Assembly (NCBI RefSeq): GCF_000241485.1
Contig: NZ_JH584241.1
Span: 3,472,413 to 3,517,381, forward strand
From: Sphingomonas sp. PAMC 26605
Lineage (GTDB): Bacteria; Pseudomonadota; Alphaproteobacteria; Sphingomonadales; Sphingomonadaceae
Length of the DNA stretch: 44,969 nt
Direction: 5' to 3'
Under the pieces are notes generated by a model. The model saw nothing but the letters and a program-made list of their open reading frames with translations, did not search any database and was not told the origin of the DNA. Below are positions 32,872 to 41,838 of the stretch, piece by piece (the stretch's first letter is position 1; every line of letters starts with the position of its first letter). The translations under genes and the position numbers were made by a program.

Positions 32872-34107
32872 ATGCTCCAGGGTTTCGGGTCTCGGACGAT
32901 CACGGCGATCGGTCTCATCGTCGTCGCGGCGATTGCGGTGTTCCTGCTGGCGGGGGATCTGCAGCCCGCGCTCGTCACGCTGGTCGGCGGGATTGCCGCC
33001 GCGCTCGTCGCGACGGGTACGGGCGACGGGCCGATCGAGACACCGCGCCAGCTCCCCGCCACCCCCGCGCTCAGCCCACCCGCGACGCAGGAGGTGATCG
33101 AGGCGATCGTCGAACCCGTACTCATCGTCGCGGAGGGCCGCGTGACGCATGCCAATGCCGTCGCCCTCGGGCTGCTCGGCAAGCATATCGTCGGCGAGGA
33201 CGTCCGCGTCGCGATCCGCCATCCCGGCGCCGCCGAGCGGCTCGCCGGCCCGCCGGCCGCCAGCCCGCAAGGGCCGACCAATCTCGTCGGGCTCGGCACG
33301 CTCGATCAACATTGGGAAATGCACGTGAGCCGCGCCGAGGGTGGCCAGCGCATCGTCCAGCTGGTCGATCGCACCGGTAATTACGCCGCCGAGCGGATGC
33401 GCGTCGATTTCGTCGCCAATGCCAGCCACGAACTGCGCACCCCGCTGGCTTCGATCCTCGGCTATATCGAGACGCTCGGCGACGACAAAGCGGGCGAAGA
33501 CGCGCAGGTTCGCGGGCGTTTCCTCAAGATCATGTTCGACGAGGCGCGGCGGATGCAGCGGTTGGTCGAGGACCTCATCTCGCTCAGCCGGATCGAGGCG
33601 GAGAAATACCGCCTGCCCGATCGCGCGGTCGATATCGGCGGGCTGATCGGCGAAGTGCGCTCAGAGCTGCTCGACGCGCAGGACAAGCGCAGCGCCGACA
33701 TCGTCGCCGACATCGATCTGAGCGTACCGCCCGTTGCCGGCGACCGCGCGCAGTTGAGCCAAGTGCTCCACAACCTCATCGGCAATGCGATGAAATACGG
33801 CCGCGCCGGAACGCCGGTGACCGTGAAGCTGTGGCGCGACCCGGCGGGAATGGTGCGGATCAGCGTGACCGACGAAGGCGAAGGGATCGCGCCCGAACAT
33901 ATCCCCCGCCTGACCGAGCGCTTCTATCGCGTCGACCCGGGCCGCAGCCGCGCGGCCGGCGGCACCGGGCTCGGGCTCGCGATCGTCAAACATATCATCG
34001 AACGCCATCGCGGGCGATTCGACGTGGCCAGCGTCGTCGGCAAGGGCACGACGGTCACGATCCTGCTCCCCGCACATGGCCAATCGGGCGCCGTCATAAA
34101 ACGGTAA
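32872..34107 (+). CDS. phoR: Phosphate regulon sensor histidine kinase PhoR
   Basis: A 411-residue membrane kinase. Two close membrane segments (about 9-28 and 32-48) with almost no periplasmic part, a PAS region (about 72-165: IVEPVLIVAEGRVTHANAVA), HisKA with ASHELRTPLASILGY (His186), and HATPase with NLIGNAMKYG, DEGEGIAPEHIPRLTERFYRVD and GGTGLGLAIVKHI. Topology, motifs and position ahead of pstSCAB-phoU-phoB identify it as PhoR, which phosphorylates PhoB when phosphate is low. It is divergent from the HPr-rel-A cassette with 67 nt between starts. Confidence 0.95.
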   Translation: MLQGFGSRTITAIGLIVVAAIAVFLLAGDLQPALVTLVGGIAAALVATGTGDGPIETPRQLPATPALSPPATQEVIEAIVEPVLIVAEGRVTHANAVALGLLGKHIVGEDVRVAIRHPGAAERLAGPPAASPQGPTNLVGLGTLDQHWEMHVSRAEGGQRIVQLVDRTGNYAAERMRVDFVANASHELRTPLASILGYIETLGDDKAGEDAQVRGRFLKIMFDEARRMQRLVEDLISLSRIEAEKYRLPDRAVDIGGLIGEVRSELLDAQDKRSADIVADIDLSVPPVAGDRAQLSQVLHNLIGNAMKYGRAGTPVTVKLWRDPAGMVRISVTDEGEGIAPEHIPRLTERFYRVDPGRSRAAGGTGLGLAIVKHIIERHRGRFDVASVVGKGTTVTILLPAHGQSGAVIKR

Positions 34108-34119
34108 CGACAGTGTCAC
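34091..34119 (+). promoter_or_regulatory. PHO box (PhoB binding site) before pstS
   Basis: Three 7-nt units spaced exactly 11 bp apart, CCGTCAT (34091), CGGTAAC (34102) and GTGTCAC (34113), match the PhoB half-site CTGTCAT/C in 6, 5 and 6 positions. The array covers the phoR stop codon and ends where the -35 of pstS would be; a weak -10-like TATCGT is at 34141. It implies that pstSCAB-phoU-phoB is induced by phosphate starvation from inside the phoR end. Confidence 0.75.
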
Positions 34120-34181
34120 ACAGGCGGTTTGTCGCGATGCTATCGTGGTACTACGGACCCATCTGTCCGAGGGGAGAATCC

Positions 34182-35246
34182 ATGAACCGGAAACGCGCGA
34201 TCTTCGCTTTTGCCGCCAGTAGTGCGGCAGCGTTGGCACTCAGTGCCTGTCAGGACCAGGCCAATGGCGGCGGCGCGGGCTCGCGCGACCACATCACCGT
34301 CGTCGGCTCGTCGACCGTCTTCCCCTTCACCACCATCGTCGCCGAGCAATTGATCAACAAGACCCCGGGGATGAAATCGCCCGCGATCGAATCGACCGGC
34401 ACCGGCGGCGGGATGAAGCTGTTCTGCGCCGGCGTCGGCGCGGCGCATCCCGACATCGAGGACGCCTCGCGCCGGATGAAGGCGAGCGAATATCGCACCT
34501 GCAAGGACAATGGCGTCGACAGCATCATCGAGGTGCAGATCGGGCTCGACGGCGTCGCCTTCGCCGAATCGATGAGCGGTCCCAAACTCCAGCTCACAGC
34601 GGTCGATCTCTACAAGGCGCTCGCGGCGACCCCGATGGGCCAGCCCAACACCGCCAAGACGTGGAAGGACGTCAATCCCGCGCTGCCGGCAGTGCCGATC
34701 CAGGTCTACGGCCCGCCCTCGACCAGCGGCACGCGCGATGCGCTCGCCGAATTGATTCTCGCCAAGGGCTGTGACGCGATCAACCCGTCGCTCGCCGACA
34801 AGAAGGAGAAGGATCCGGCCGGCTATGCCAAGGGCTGCACTGCGATCCGCGAAGACGGCGCCTATGTTGATGCCGGCGAGAACGACAATCTGATCGTCCA
34901 GAAGCTCCAGTCGAACCCCAATGCGATCGGCATCTTCGGTTATTCGTATCTCGAGGAAAACAAGGACAAGCTCAACGGCGTGCCGATCAACGGCGTCGAG
35001 CCGACCTATGAGACGATCGCGCGCGGCGCCTATCCGGGATCGCGGCCGCTCTATCTGTACGTCAAGAAGGCGCATCTCACCGCGATCAAGGGCCTGCGCG
35101 AATTCCTCGCGCTCTATGCGCAATCGTGGGATCCCAAGGGCCCGCTCGTCGCCAAGGGGCTGATCGCGGCGCCCGACGACGTGCGCAAGCGCAGCGCGCA
35201 GATCATCAAGGACGAAACGCCGCTCAATCCCTCGAAGCTGCTCTGA
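34182..35246 (+). CDS. pstS: Phosphate ABC transporter substrate-binding lipoprotein PstS
   Basis: A 354-residue phosphate-binding protein. A lipoprotein signal peptide ends in LSAC (Cys23). Phosphate-binding motifs: VVGSSTVFPF near 42, TGTGGGMKLFC near 70, and SGTRDALAEL near 185. It captures phosphate in the periplasm and delivers it to PstCA. AGGGGAG lies 5 nt before the ATG at 34182. Extra Lys/Asp-rich and Cys-containing loops (KGCDAINPSLADKKEKDPAGYAKGC) mark the longer alphaproteobacterial/sphingomonad form. First gene after the PHO box. Confidence 0.95.
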   Translation: MNRKRAIFAFAASSAAALALSACQDQANGGGAGSRDHITVVGSSTVFPFTTIVAEQLINKTPGMKSPAIESTGTGGGMKLFCAGVGAAHPDIEDASRRMKASEYRTCKDNGVDSIIEVQIGLDGVAFAESMSGPKLQLTAVDLYKALAATPMGQPNTAKTWKDVNPALPAVPIQVYGPPSTSGTRDALAELILAKGCDAINPSLADKKEKDPAGYAKGCTAIREDGAYVDAGENDNLIVQKLQSNPNAIGIFGYSYLEENKDKLNGVPINGVEPTYETIARGAYPGSRPLYLYVKKAHLTAIKGLREFLALYAQSWDPKGPLVAKGLIAAPDDVRKRSAQIIKDETPLNPSKLL

Positions 35247-35288
35247 TCGCCCTTCGTTACCCTCGAACCTGAAGTCGAAAACCCCGCT

Positions 35289-36665
35289 TTGTCGATCCTT
35301 ACTCTCTCCCTCGTCATCGCGGGGCTCGGCCTGATCGGCTGGCTGACGGCGCGAATGCGCGCCGTTGGCTTTCGCCGCGGCAGCACTGCGCGGTTCAGCT
35401 CGCTGCCGTCGCATTTCGGCGGCTTCGTCGCTTTGTGGACGGTGCTGCCTGCCGCCCTGTTCCTGTGCATCTGGGTCTCGACCTCGCCCGCATTGGTGAC
35501 CGACCGCGTGTTGCACGATCCCGCCGCGGCGCAATTGCCCCCGCCCGGGTTCGACCGGGCGGCGATCCTGTCCGAAGCGCGCAGTCTCGCTTCGGGCAAC
35601 AGCTTCGGCGCGTTCAACCCGCTGTCGCAGAAGCTGGCGCCGGCTTATGCCGCCGCGCAGAACCGCAACGACTGGATCGGCTCTGCGGTCGCGCTGCTGC
35701 TCGCCTTCGCTGCGGGCGGCGTCGCCTATACCCGCGTCCGCCCCGATTTCCGCGCGCGCAGCAAGATCGAGCGCGTCGTGATGGCATGCCTGCTCGCCGC
35801 CTCGCTGATCGCGATCGTGACGACGATGGGGATCGTCGCCTCTTTGCTGTTCGAATCGTGGCGCTTCTTCAGCGTCGTGCCGATCGGCGATTTCCTGTTC
35901 GGGACGCACTGGAGCCCGCAAGTCATCGACCCCGCCGACCCGGGCAAGACGCTCGGCGCGGTGCCGTTGTTCTGGGGGACGTTCTTCATCGGCGCGGTGA
36001 TCGCGATGCTCGTCGCGATCCCGTTCGGGCTGATGAGCGCGGTGTATCTCACGCAATATGCGACGCCGCGCGCACGGCGCTGGATGAAGCCGATCCTCGA
36101 AGTGCTCGCGGGCGTACCGACCGTCGTTTACGGCTATTTCGCCGCGCTGACGGTGGCGCCGGCGGTGCGTGATCTGGCCGTGTCGATCGGCATCACCTGG
36201 GCGAGTTCGGAAAGCGCGCTGGCAGCTGGGCTGGTGATGGGGGTGATGATCATCCCGTTCGTCTCCTCGATGGCCGATGATTCGCTCGCCGCCGTCCCCG
36301 GCGCGATGCGCGACGGCAGCCTCGCGATGGGCGCGACCTCCTCCGAGACGATCCGCCGCGTACTACTTCCCGCGGCGCTGCCCGGCGTCGTCGGCGGCGT
36401 CTTGCTGGCGGTCAGCCGCGCCATCGGCGAGACGATGATCGTCGTGATGGCGGCGAGCGGCGTCGCGACGCTGACGCTCAACCCGTTCGCGAGCGCGACC
36501 ACCGTCACCAAGCAGATCGTCGATCTGCTCACCGGCGAGGCCGAGTTCGACAGCCCGAAGACGCTCGCCGCCTTCGCGCTGGGGCTCACGCTGTTCGTCA
36601 TCACCCTGCTCCTCAACATCGTCGCGCTGACGGTCGTGAAACGGTATCGCGAAGCCTATGAGTGA
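35289..36665 (+). CDS. pstC: Phosphate ABC transporter permease PstC
   Basis: A 458-residue permease, much longer than E. coli PstC (about 319) because of an N-terminal extension with two or three membrane segments and a periplasmic loop (residues 1-180), as seen in other alphaproteobacteria. The C-terminal permease core has the inner-membrane loop SLAMGATSSETIRRVLLPAALPGVVGG and RAIGETMIVVMAA. The start is TTG at 35289 without a strong ribosome-binding site; no better start is near. It ends 8 nt inside pstA. Confidence 0.93.
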   Translation: MSILTLSLVIAGLGLIGWLTARMRAVGFRRGSTARFSSLPSHFGGFVALWTVLPAALFLCIWVSTSPALVTDRVLHDPAAAQLPPPGFDRAAILSEARSLASGNSFGAFNPLSQKLAPAYAAAQNRNDWIGSAVALLLAFAAGGVAYTRVRPDFRARSKIERVVMACLLAASLIAIVTTMGIVASLLFESWRFFSVVPIGDFLFGTHWSPQVIDPADPGKTLGAVPLFWGTFFIGAVIAMLVAIPFGLMSAVYLTQYATPRARRWMKPILEVLAGVPTVVYGYFAALTVAPAVRDLAVSIGITWASSESALAAGLVMGVMIIPFVSSMADDSLAAVPGAMRDGSLAMGATSSETIRRVLLPAALPGVVGGVLLAVSRAIGETMIVVMAASGVATLTLNPFASATTVTKQIVDLLTGEAEFDSPKTLAAFALGLTLFVITLLLNIVALTVVKRYREAYE

Positions 36666-37971
36666 CGCCCCCATCCTGAGCGGGCTCGTCCCCGGTGTCG
36701 CGACGACCGAGGCGGGGCCTGCGGACCGCGCGCCGACCGACTGGCGCACGCAGTCGATGCAGCGCCGCATCCGCCGCCGCTACGCGTCCGAGCGCCGCTT
36801 CCGCTGGCTCGGGCTCGGCGCGGTGGTGCTGTCGGCGGGGTTCCTCGCGGTGTTGCTCGTGACGATGGTGTATAACGGCGCGAGCGGCTTCCTGCAGACG
36901 CGGATCGCGGTGCCGATCGACTTCGCGCATGCCGGCCTGCTGCTGACCCCCGCCGAATTGCGCGGGCCGGGCGCGGACCTTGCGCTGTCGACCGCCAATA
37001 TCGAGGGGCTGACCGACGCCTCGGCCAAGACCGCGTTCGGGCCCGGCGGCGATCGCTGGCTTTCCGACGGCGGCTGGCTGCGCGTGCGCGAGGCGTTGAA
37101 GCGCGACCCCTCGCTGCTCGGCGCGCGCACAACGATCTGGGTGCCCGCGGCCGATGCGATCGACGTCGCCGCCAAGCGCCAGGGCGACCCGGCCTCGGAA
37201 GCGATCGTAGCACAGCTTGAGAAGCGCCACGCGATCTCGACCGGCTTCAACCTCCCCTTCCTCACCGCGTCGGATTCGAACGATCCGACGCGCGCGGGCA
37301 TCTGGGGGGCGTTCAAGGGCTCGCTGTTCACGATGCTGGTGACGCTGCTGATTGCCTTTCCGGTCGGCGTGCTGTCGGCGCTCTATCTCGAGGAATATGC
37401 GCCGCGAAACCGCTGGACCGACCTGATCGAGGTCTCGATCAACAATCTCGCGGCGGTACCCTCGATCATCTTCGGCCTGCTCGGGCTCGCGGTGTTCCTC
37501 GGTACCTTCGGCCTGCCGCGCTCGGCCTCGATCGTCGGGGGCCTCACGCTTGCGCTGATGACGATGCCGGTGATCGTCATCGCGGGGCGCAACGCGATCA
37601 AGGCGGTGCCCCCCTCGATCCGCGACGCGGCTTTGGGTGTCGGCGCGAGCCCGATCCAGGTCGTCTTTCACCACGTCCTGCCGCTCGCGCTTCCCGGCAT
37701 TCTGACGGGCACGATCATCGGCATGGCGCGCGCGCTCGGCGAGACCGCGCCGCTGCTGATGATCGGGATGCGCGCGTTCATCGCGTCGCCGCCCGCGCGG
37801 CTGACCGATCCGGCAACCGTCCTGCCCGTCCAGATCTTCCTGTGGTCGGATCAGATCGATCGCGGCTTCGTCGAAAAGACCAGCGCGGCGATCATAGTCC
37901 TGCTCGTCTTCCTGCTCGCGATGAACGGCTTCGCGATCTACCTCCGCAACAAATTCGAGACCCGCTGGTGA
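36658..37971 (+). CDS. pstA: Phosphate ABC transporter permease PstA
   Basis: A 437-residue permease with an N-terminal cytoplasmic and periplasmic extension (DUF3333-type, residues 1-190) before the six-helix core. The EAA-type loop reads [29 protein letters not shown] and is followed by [14 protein letters not shown]. The ATG lies 8 nt inside pstC, and its stop overlaps the pstB GTG start by 4 nt. With PstC it forms the phosphate channel. Confidence 0.94.
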   Translation: MSDAPILSGLVPGVATTEAGPADRAPTDWRTQSMQRRIRRRYASERRFRWLGLGAVVLSAGFLAVLLVTMVYNGASGFLQTRIAVPIDFAHAGLLLTPAELRGPGADLALSTANIEGLTDASAKTAFGPGGDRWLSDGGWLRVREALKRDPSLLGARTTIWVPAADAIDVAAKRQGDPASEAIVAQLEKRHAISTGFNLPFLTASDSNDPTRAGIWGAFKGSLFTMLVTLLIAFPVGVLSALYLEEYAPRNRWTDLIEVSINNLAAVPSIIFGLLGLAVFLGTFGLPRSASIVGGLTLALMTMPVIVIAGRNAIKAVPPSIRDAALGVGASPIQVVFHHVLPLALPGILTGTIIGMARALGETAPLLMIGMRAFIASPPARLTDPATVLPVQIFLWSDQIDRGFVEKTSAAIIVLLVFLLAMNGFAIYLRNKFETRW

Positions 37972-38738
37972 GCATTCCCAACCAACACAAGATTTCCGCG
38001 CAGCATGTGAACGTCTGGTACGGCGCCAAGAAAGCGATCGACGACGTGTCGCTCGATTTCGGATCGGATCACGTCACCTCGCTGATCGGCCCGTCGGGCT
38101 GTGGCAAATCGACCTTCCTGCGCACGCTCAACCGGATGAACGACACGATCCCCGCGGCGAAGGTCGAGGGCGAGATCACGCTCGACGGCGAGGACATCTA
38201 CGCGCCCGAGATGGACGTGGTGCAGCTCCGCGCCCGCGTCGGCATGGTGTTTCAGAAGCCCAATCCCTTTCCCAAGTCGATCTTCGAGAACGTCGCCTAC
38301 GGCCCGCGCATCCACGGCCTTGCCGGCAACAAGACCCAGCTCGGCGAGATCGTCGAGCGCTCGCTGCGCCGCGCCGGCCTGTGGGACGAAGTCAAGGACC
38401 GGCTCACCGACAGCGGCACCGCGCTGTCGGGCGGTCAGCAGCAGCGGCTGTGCATCGCGCGCGCGATCGCGGTCGACCCCGAGGTGATCCTGATGGACGA
38501 GCCCTGCTCGGCGCTCGACCCGATCGCCACCGCCAAGATCGAGGAACTGATCCACGAATTGAAGGGCCGCTACGCGATCGTGATCGTCACGCACAACATG
38601 CAACAGGCCGCGCGCGTCTCGCAGCGCACCGCTTTCTTCCACCTGGGCACGCTGATCGAATATGGCGCGACCTCGGACATCTTCACCAATCCTCGGCAGG
38701 AACGCACCAAGGATTACATCACCGGCCGGTACGGTTGA
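37968..38738 (+). CDS. pstB: Phosphate ABC transporter ATP-binding protein PstB
   Basis: A 256-residue ABC ATPase. Walker [11 protein letters not shown]-loop region [17 protein letters not shown] (diagnostic of PstB), signature [16 protein letters not shown], Walker [14 protein letters not shown] and switch His in VTHNM are all intact. GTG at 37968 overlaps the pstA stop. phoU follows 7 nt later. Confidence 0.97.
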   Translation: MSIPNQHKISAQHVNVWYGAKKAIDDVSLDFGSDHVTSLIGPSGCGKSTFLRTLNRMNDTIPAAKVEGEITLDGEDIYAPEMDVVQLRARVGMVFQKPNPFPKSIFENVAYGPRIHGLAGNKTQLGEIVERSLRRAGLWDEVKDRLTDSGTALSGGQQQRLCIARAIAVDPEVILMDEPCSALDPIATAKIEELIHELKGRYAIVIVTHNMQQAARVSQRTAFFHLGTLIEYGATSDIFTNPRQERTKDYITGRYG

Positions 38739-38745
38739 ACGGGAC

Positions 38746-39444
38746 ATGCCATTGAACGATCATACGGTTAAGGCCTTCGATGCCGATATCGGCCAGCTTC
38801 GCGGGCTCATCGCGCAGATGGGCGGAATGGCGGAGCATGCCATTGCGGGCGCGATGGAAGCGCTGCGCCGCCACGACCTCGAAGGCGCGCAGCTCATCAT
38901 CGCGGGCGACAAGAAGATCGACGCGCTCGAGCTCGAGGTCGAACAGCTCGCGGTGCGCATCATCGCGCTGCGCGCCCCGCTCGCCGACGATCTGCGCGAG
39001 GTCATCGCGGCACTGAAGATCGCCGGCGTGATCGAGCGGATCGGCGATTACGCCAAGAACATCGCCAAGCGCGTCCCCTCGATCGAGAGCCATGGCGAGA
39101 TCGAGCCGCTCTCGGTGCTGCCCGCCATGTCGGCGCTCGCGGTGCGAATGGTGCACGACGCGCTCGATGCGTTTGCCGCACGCGACGCCGATGCCGCGGT
39201 CGAAGTGTGCCAGCGCGACCGTGAGGTCGATGATTTCTACAACAGCCTGTTCCGCGTGCTCGTCACCCACATGATGGAGAATCCGCGCACGATCGGGCAG
39301 GTCACGCAGCTCCTCTTCATCGCCAAGAATCTCGAACGCGTGGGCGACCATGCGACCAACATTGCCGAGATGATCTACTACGCCGCAACCGGCACGCACA
39401 TGGTCGAACGTGACCGCGGCGCCCTTCCCAGCCTGACGGAGTAA
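38746..39444 (+). CDS. phoU: Phosphate signalling complex protein PhoU
   Basis: A 232-residue all-helical protein with two related three-helix bundles. Both carry the metal-binding-type acidic stretches (DLEGAQLIIAGDKKIDALELEVE and DADAAVEVCQRDREVDDFYN), and the end has NLERVGDHATNIAEMIYY. PhoU links the Pst transporter to PhoR and keeps it in its off state when phosphate is plentiful. The ATG at 38746 is 7 nt after pstB; phoB begins 5 nt after the phoU stop. Confidence 0.95.
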   Translation: MPLNDHTVKAFDADIGQLRGLIAQMGGMAEHAIAGAMEALRRHDLEGAQLIIAGDKKIDALELEVEQLAVRIIALRAPLADDLREVIAALKIAGVIERIGDYAKNIAKRVPSIESHGEIEPLSVLPAMSALAVRMVHDALDAFAARDADAAVEVCQRDREVDDFYNSLFRVLVTHMMENPRTIGQVTQLLFIAKNLERVGDHATNIAEMIYYAATGTHMVERDRGALPSLTE

Positions 39445-39449
39445 ACGAT

Positions 39450-40142
39450 ATGGCCCGCGCCAAAATGCTGCTGGTGGAAGACGATGCCGCGCTCGCCGAG
39501 CTGCTGATCTGGCACTTCAAGCGCGAGGATTTCGAGATCGCGCAGACGCCCGATGGCGAGGAAGCGCTGCTGCTCGCGAAGGAGAATACCCCCGACATCG
39601 TGCTGCTCGACTGGATGGTCGAGGGGCTGTCGGGGATCGAAGTGTGCCGCCGCCTGCGCCGCATGCCCGAGACGGCGAACGTCCCGATCATCATGCTGAC
39701 CGCGCGTGGCGAAGAAGAGGATCGCGTCCGCGGGCTCGAGACCGGCGCCGACGATTACGTCACCAAGCCCTTCTCCCCGCGCGAACTCGTCGCGCGCGTC
39801 GGCGCTGTGCTGCGCCGCGTGCGTCCGGCGCTGGCGGGCGAGCAGCTGACCTATTCCGACATCGAGATGGATACCGTCGGCCACAAGGTCCGCCGCTCGG
39901 GCGAAGTGATCCCGCTCGGGCCGACCGAGTTCCGCCTGCTGAAACACTTTCTCGAACATCCCGGCTGGGTGTTTTCGCGCGAGCGGCTGCTCGACGCGGT
40001 GTGGGGGCATGACAGCGACATCGAAAGCCGCACGGTCGATGTCCATATTCGCCGGCTGCGCAAGGCGATCAACCGCGGCGACCGGCCCGACATCATCCGC
40101 ACGGTGCGATCGGCGGGCTACGCACTCGATTCGGGAGCGTAA
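39450..40142 (+). CDS. phoB: Phosphate regulon response regulator PhoB
   Basis: A 230-residue OmpR/PhoB-type regulator. Receiver: acidic pair DD at 11-12, phospho-Asp54 (VLLDWMVEGLSG), Thr in LTARGEEED, Lys in VTKPFSPREL. The winged-helix DNA-binding domain has LGPTEFRLLKHFLEHPGWVFSRERLLDAVWG and SRTVDVHIRRLRKAI. It activates pho-box promoters such as the one at 34091. GGAG precedes the ATG. Last gene of the phosphate operon; no clear terminator follows. Confidence 0.97.
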   Translation: MARAKMLLVEDDAALAELLIWHFKREDFEIAQTPDGEEALLLAKENTPDIVLLDWMVEGLSGIEVCRRLRRMPETANVPIIMLTARGEEEDRVRGLETGADDYVTKPFSPRELVARVGAVLRRVRPALAGEQLTYSDIEMDTVGHKVRRSGEVIPLGPTEFRLLKHFLEHPGWVFSRERLLDAVWGHDSDIESRTVDVHIRRLRKAINRGDRPDIIRTVRSAGYALDSGA

Positions 40143-40225
40143 AGAAAAACGGGACCCATGCGGCACAATGTGCGTTGGACCGGACGAGCAGCACACCATG
40201 CTGCCCGTTCGCAGGAGACTGTTTT

Positions 40226-40588
40226 ATGAAGATCATGATGTTCGCGGCGCTCGCCGCTATCGTCGCCATGCCCGCTCTGGCGCAGACCACGCCCGCGCCG
40301 GCGACCCCCGACACTTCGATGAGCCAGCCGCAGCAGCAGCCGGCTCCCGGCCAGCCCGCCCCGGCCGCCGACCCGGCAATGGCGCAGCCCGCCGCCCCGG
40401 CCGCCGATCCGGCAATGGCACAGCCCGCTCCTGCGCAGGCCGCGCCGGCTGCCGCCCCCGCAGCCGCAGCACCGATGGCAGCGACCGGCGACTATCCGGC
40501 CTGCTCGCGCACGGTGAAGGATGGCTGCACCGAGCGTTCGAACGCCGCCGGTGCCCGCGTCCACGGGAAGCGCATGCACAAGCGCTGA
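40226..40588 (+). CDS. Small secreted Pro/Ala-rich protein with tandem repeat
   Basis: A 120-residue exported protein with a Sec signal peptide (MKIMMFAALAAIVAMPALAQ). The middle is low-complexity Pro/Ala/Gln with two 12-residue copies of PAADPAMAQPA plus one variable residue. The C-terminal 35 residues are different: YPACSRTVKDGCTERSN with two Cys, then a basic RVHGKRMHKR tail. The YPxCSRTVxDxC motif recurs in small sphingomonad secreted proteins (from memory); function unknown. AGGAGA is 8 nt before the ATG. A strong terminator lies 48 nt downstream. Confidence 0.82.
   Translation: MKIMMFAALAAIVAMPALAQTTPAPATPDTSMSQPQQQPAPGQPAPAADPAMAQPAAPAADPAMAQPAPAQAAPAAAPAAAAPMAATGDYPACSRTVKDGCTERSNAAGARVHGKRMHKR
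40361..40432. repeat. Two tandem 36-bp repeats inside the Pro/Ala-rich gene
   Basis: Units 40361-40396 and 40397-40432 are near-identical 36-bp copies (12 codons), differing at a few third positions and at the end. They encode the PAADPAMAQP units. In-frame copy-number change would lengthen or shorten the spacer without breaking the frame. Confidence 0.85.
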
Positions 40589-40635
40589 GCCGGCGCCGGA
40601 ATTTTCCGGCGAGGGCGTGCAAGAGTTGCCGTTAC

Positions 40636-40670
40636 GGCCGGCGTGCAGAAGCTCTGCACGCCGGCCTTTT
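40636..40670 (+). terminator. Strong Rho-independent terminator
   Basis: A perfect 14-bp stem (40636-40649 with 40653-40666) closed by an AGC loop and followed by TTTT. It ends the transcript of the Pro/Ala-rich gene, and possibly read-through from the pho operon, before the SDR gene. Confidence 0.93.
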
Positions 40671-40754
40671 CGTATCTGCAGTATGCCGATCGCGGCTTGC
40701 ACGCGGCGCGCAATTGCCTAGGACGCGCCTCAAACCACCTAGAGGAGTCCATCC

Positions 40755-41654
40755 ATGTCCATCCGTTTCGATGATAAGGTCGCCATCGTCACCGGCGCCG
40801 GCGGCGGTCTCGGTCGCGCTTATGCGCTGGAACTTGCCAAGCGCGGCGCGAAGGTCGTGGTCAACGATCTCGGCGGCTCGCGCGATGGCACCGGCCATAG
40901 CGACGCGGCGCTGAAGGTCGTCGAAGAGATCAAGGCGGCCGGCGGCGAGGCGATCTCGAACGGCGGCAGCGTCACCGAGTACGAGCAGATGGTCGAGATG
41001 GTCGCCAAGGCCAAGGAGACCTGGGGCGGCGTTCACATCCTGATCAACAACGCCGGTGTGCTGCGCGACAAGAGCTTCGCCAAGATGGAACCGGCCGATT
41101 TCAAGTTCGTCATCGACGTCCATCTCAACGGCTCGGCCAACGTCACCAAGGCGGTGTGGGAAACGATGCGCGGCCAGAATTACGGCCGCATCCTGATGAC
41201 CGCGTCGTCGACCGGGCTCTACGGCAATTTCGGCCAGGCCAATTACGGCGCGGCCAAGCTCGGCCTCGCTGGGCTCACCAAGACGCTCGCGATCGAGGGT
41301 GCGAAGAACAACATCAAGGTCAACACGATCGCGCCGACCGCGGGCACGCGGATGACCGAGGACCTCTTCCCGGCAGAAGCGTTCGCCGCCTTCGCGCCCG
41401 AGAAGGTCGCGCCTGCCGCGCTCTACCTCGTGTCGGAGGAATCGCCGACCAACATGATCATCGGCGCGGGCGCCGGCGTGTTCCAGGCGGCGTACGTCAC
41501 GCTGACGCAGGGCAAGCTGCTCAGCGGCGACGATCTCTCGCCCGAGGGCATCGCGGCGCATTGGGCCGAGATCACCGATCGCGCGGGCGAGATGACCCCG
41601 CAGAACGGTGCGGAACAGTCGATGAGCATCCTCAAGAAGCTGCAGGGCGGCTGA
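40755..41654 (+). CDS. SDR-family dehydrogenase, (3R)-hydroxyacyl-CoA dehydrogenase type
   Basis: A 299-residue short-chain dehydrogenase. Rossmann motif TGAGGGLG (13-20), NNAG at 98-101, catalytic Ser151, Tyr164 and Lys168 (YGAAK). The VVNDLGGSRDGTG segment after beta-2 is typical of the dehydrogenase part of peroxisomal multifunctional enzyme type 2 and its bacterial relatives, which act on 3-hydroxyacyl-CoA in fatty-acid oxidation. Asp in VVNDL points to NAD+. The C-terminal extension (GDDLSPEGIAAHWAEITDR) also matches that subgroup. GAGGAG precedes the ATG. It stands alone after the terminator. Confidence 0.88.
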   Translation: MSIRFDDKVAIVTGAGGGLGRAYALELAKRGAKVVVNDLGGSRDGTGHSDAALKVVEEIKAAGGEAISNGGSVTEYEQMVEMVAKAKETWGGVHILINNAGVLRDKSFAKMEPADFKFVIDVHLNGSANVTKAVWETMRGQNYGRILMTASSTGLYGNFGQANYGAAKLGLAGLTKTLAIEGAKNNIKVNTIAPTAGTRMTEDLFPAEAFAAFAPEKVAPAALYLVSEESPTNMIIGAGAGVFQAAYVTLTQGKLLSGDDLSPEGIAAHWAEITDRAGEMTPQNGAEQSMSILKKLQGG

Positions 41655-41756
41655 CCCCGCCGCGCGGTCGGTGCGTCGTCCGGTCCAGGCCGGAACGGCG
41701 CGCTGACCCCGCCTCGCCGGATTCGTCCGCCGCAGTCCGGCCACCCTTCTTGTGCG

Positions 41757-41772
41757 ACGCGAAAATTCGCGT
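41757..41772. promoter_or_regulatory. Inverted repeat upstream of the degenerate kinase gene
   Basis: ACGCGAA-AA-TTCGCGT is a perfect 7+7 inverted repeat about 67 nt before the GTG start. It could be an operator or a short hairpin; no T-run follows. The remaining 41655-41838 gap is GC-rich with nothing else I can name. Confidence 0.35.
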
Positions 41773-41838
41773 ACCTTATCAAGCGCACCGTGGGATTCGC
41801 GCGCGCCCGCGCCCGCTCACGCAGCGACGGGGGCCTGG

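Noticed and set aside
40361..40432. CRISPR-like or mobile repeat
   Set aside because: It is two adjacent in-frame copies inside a coding region, without spacers; simple tandem duplication explains it.
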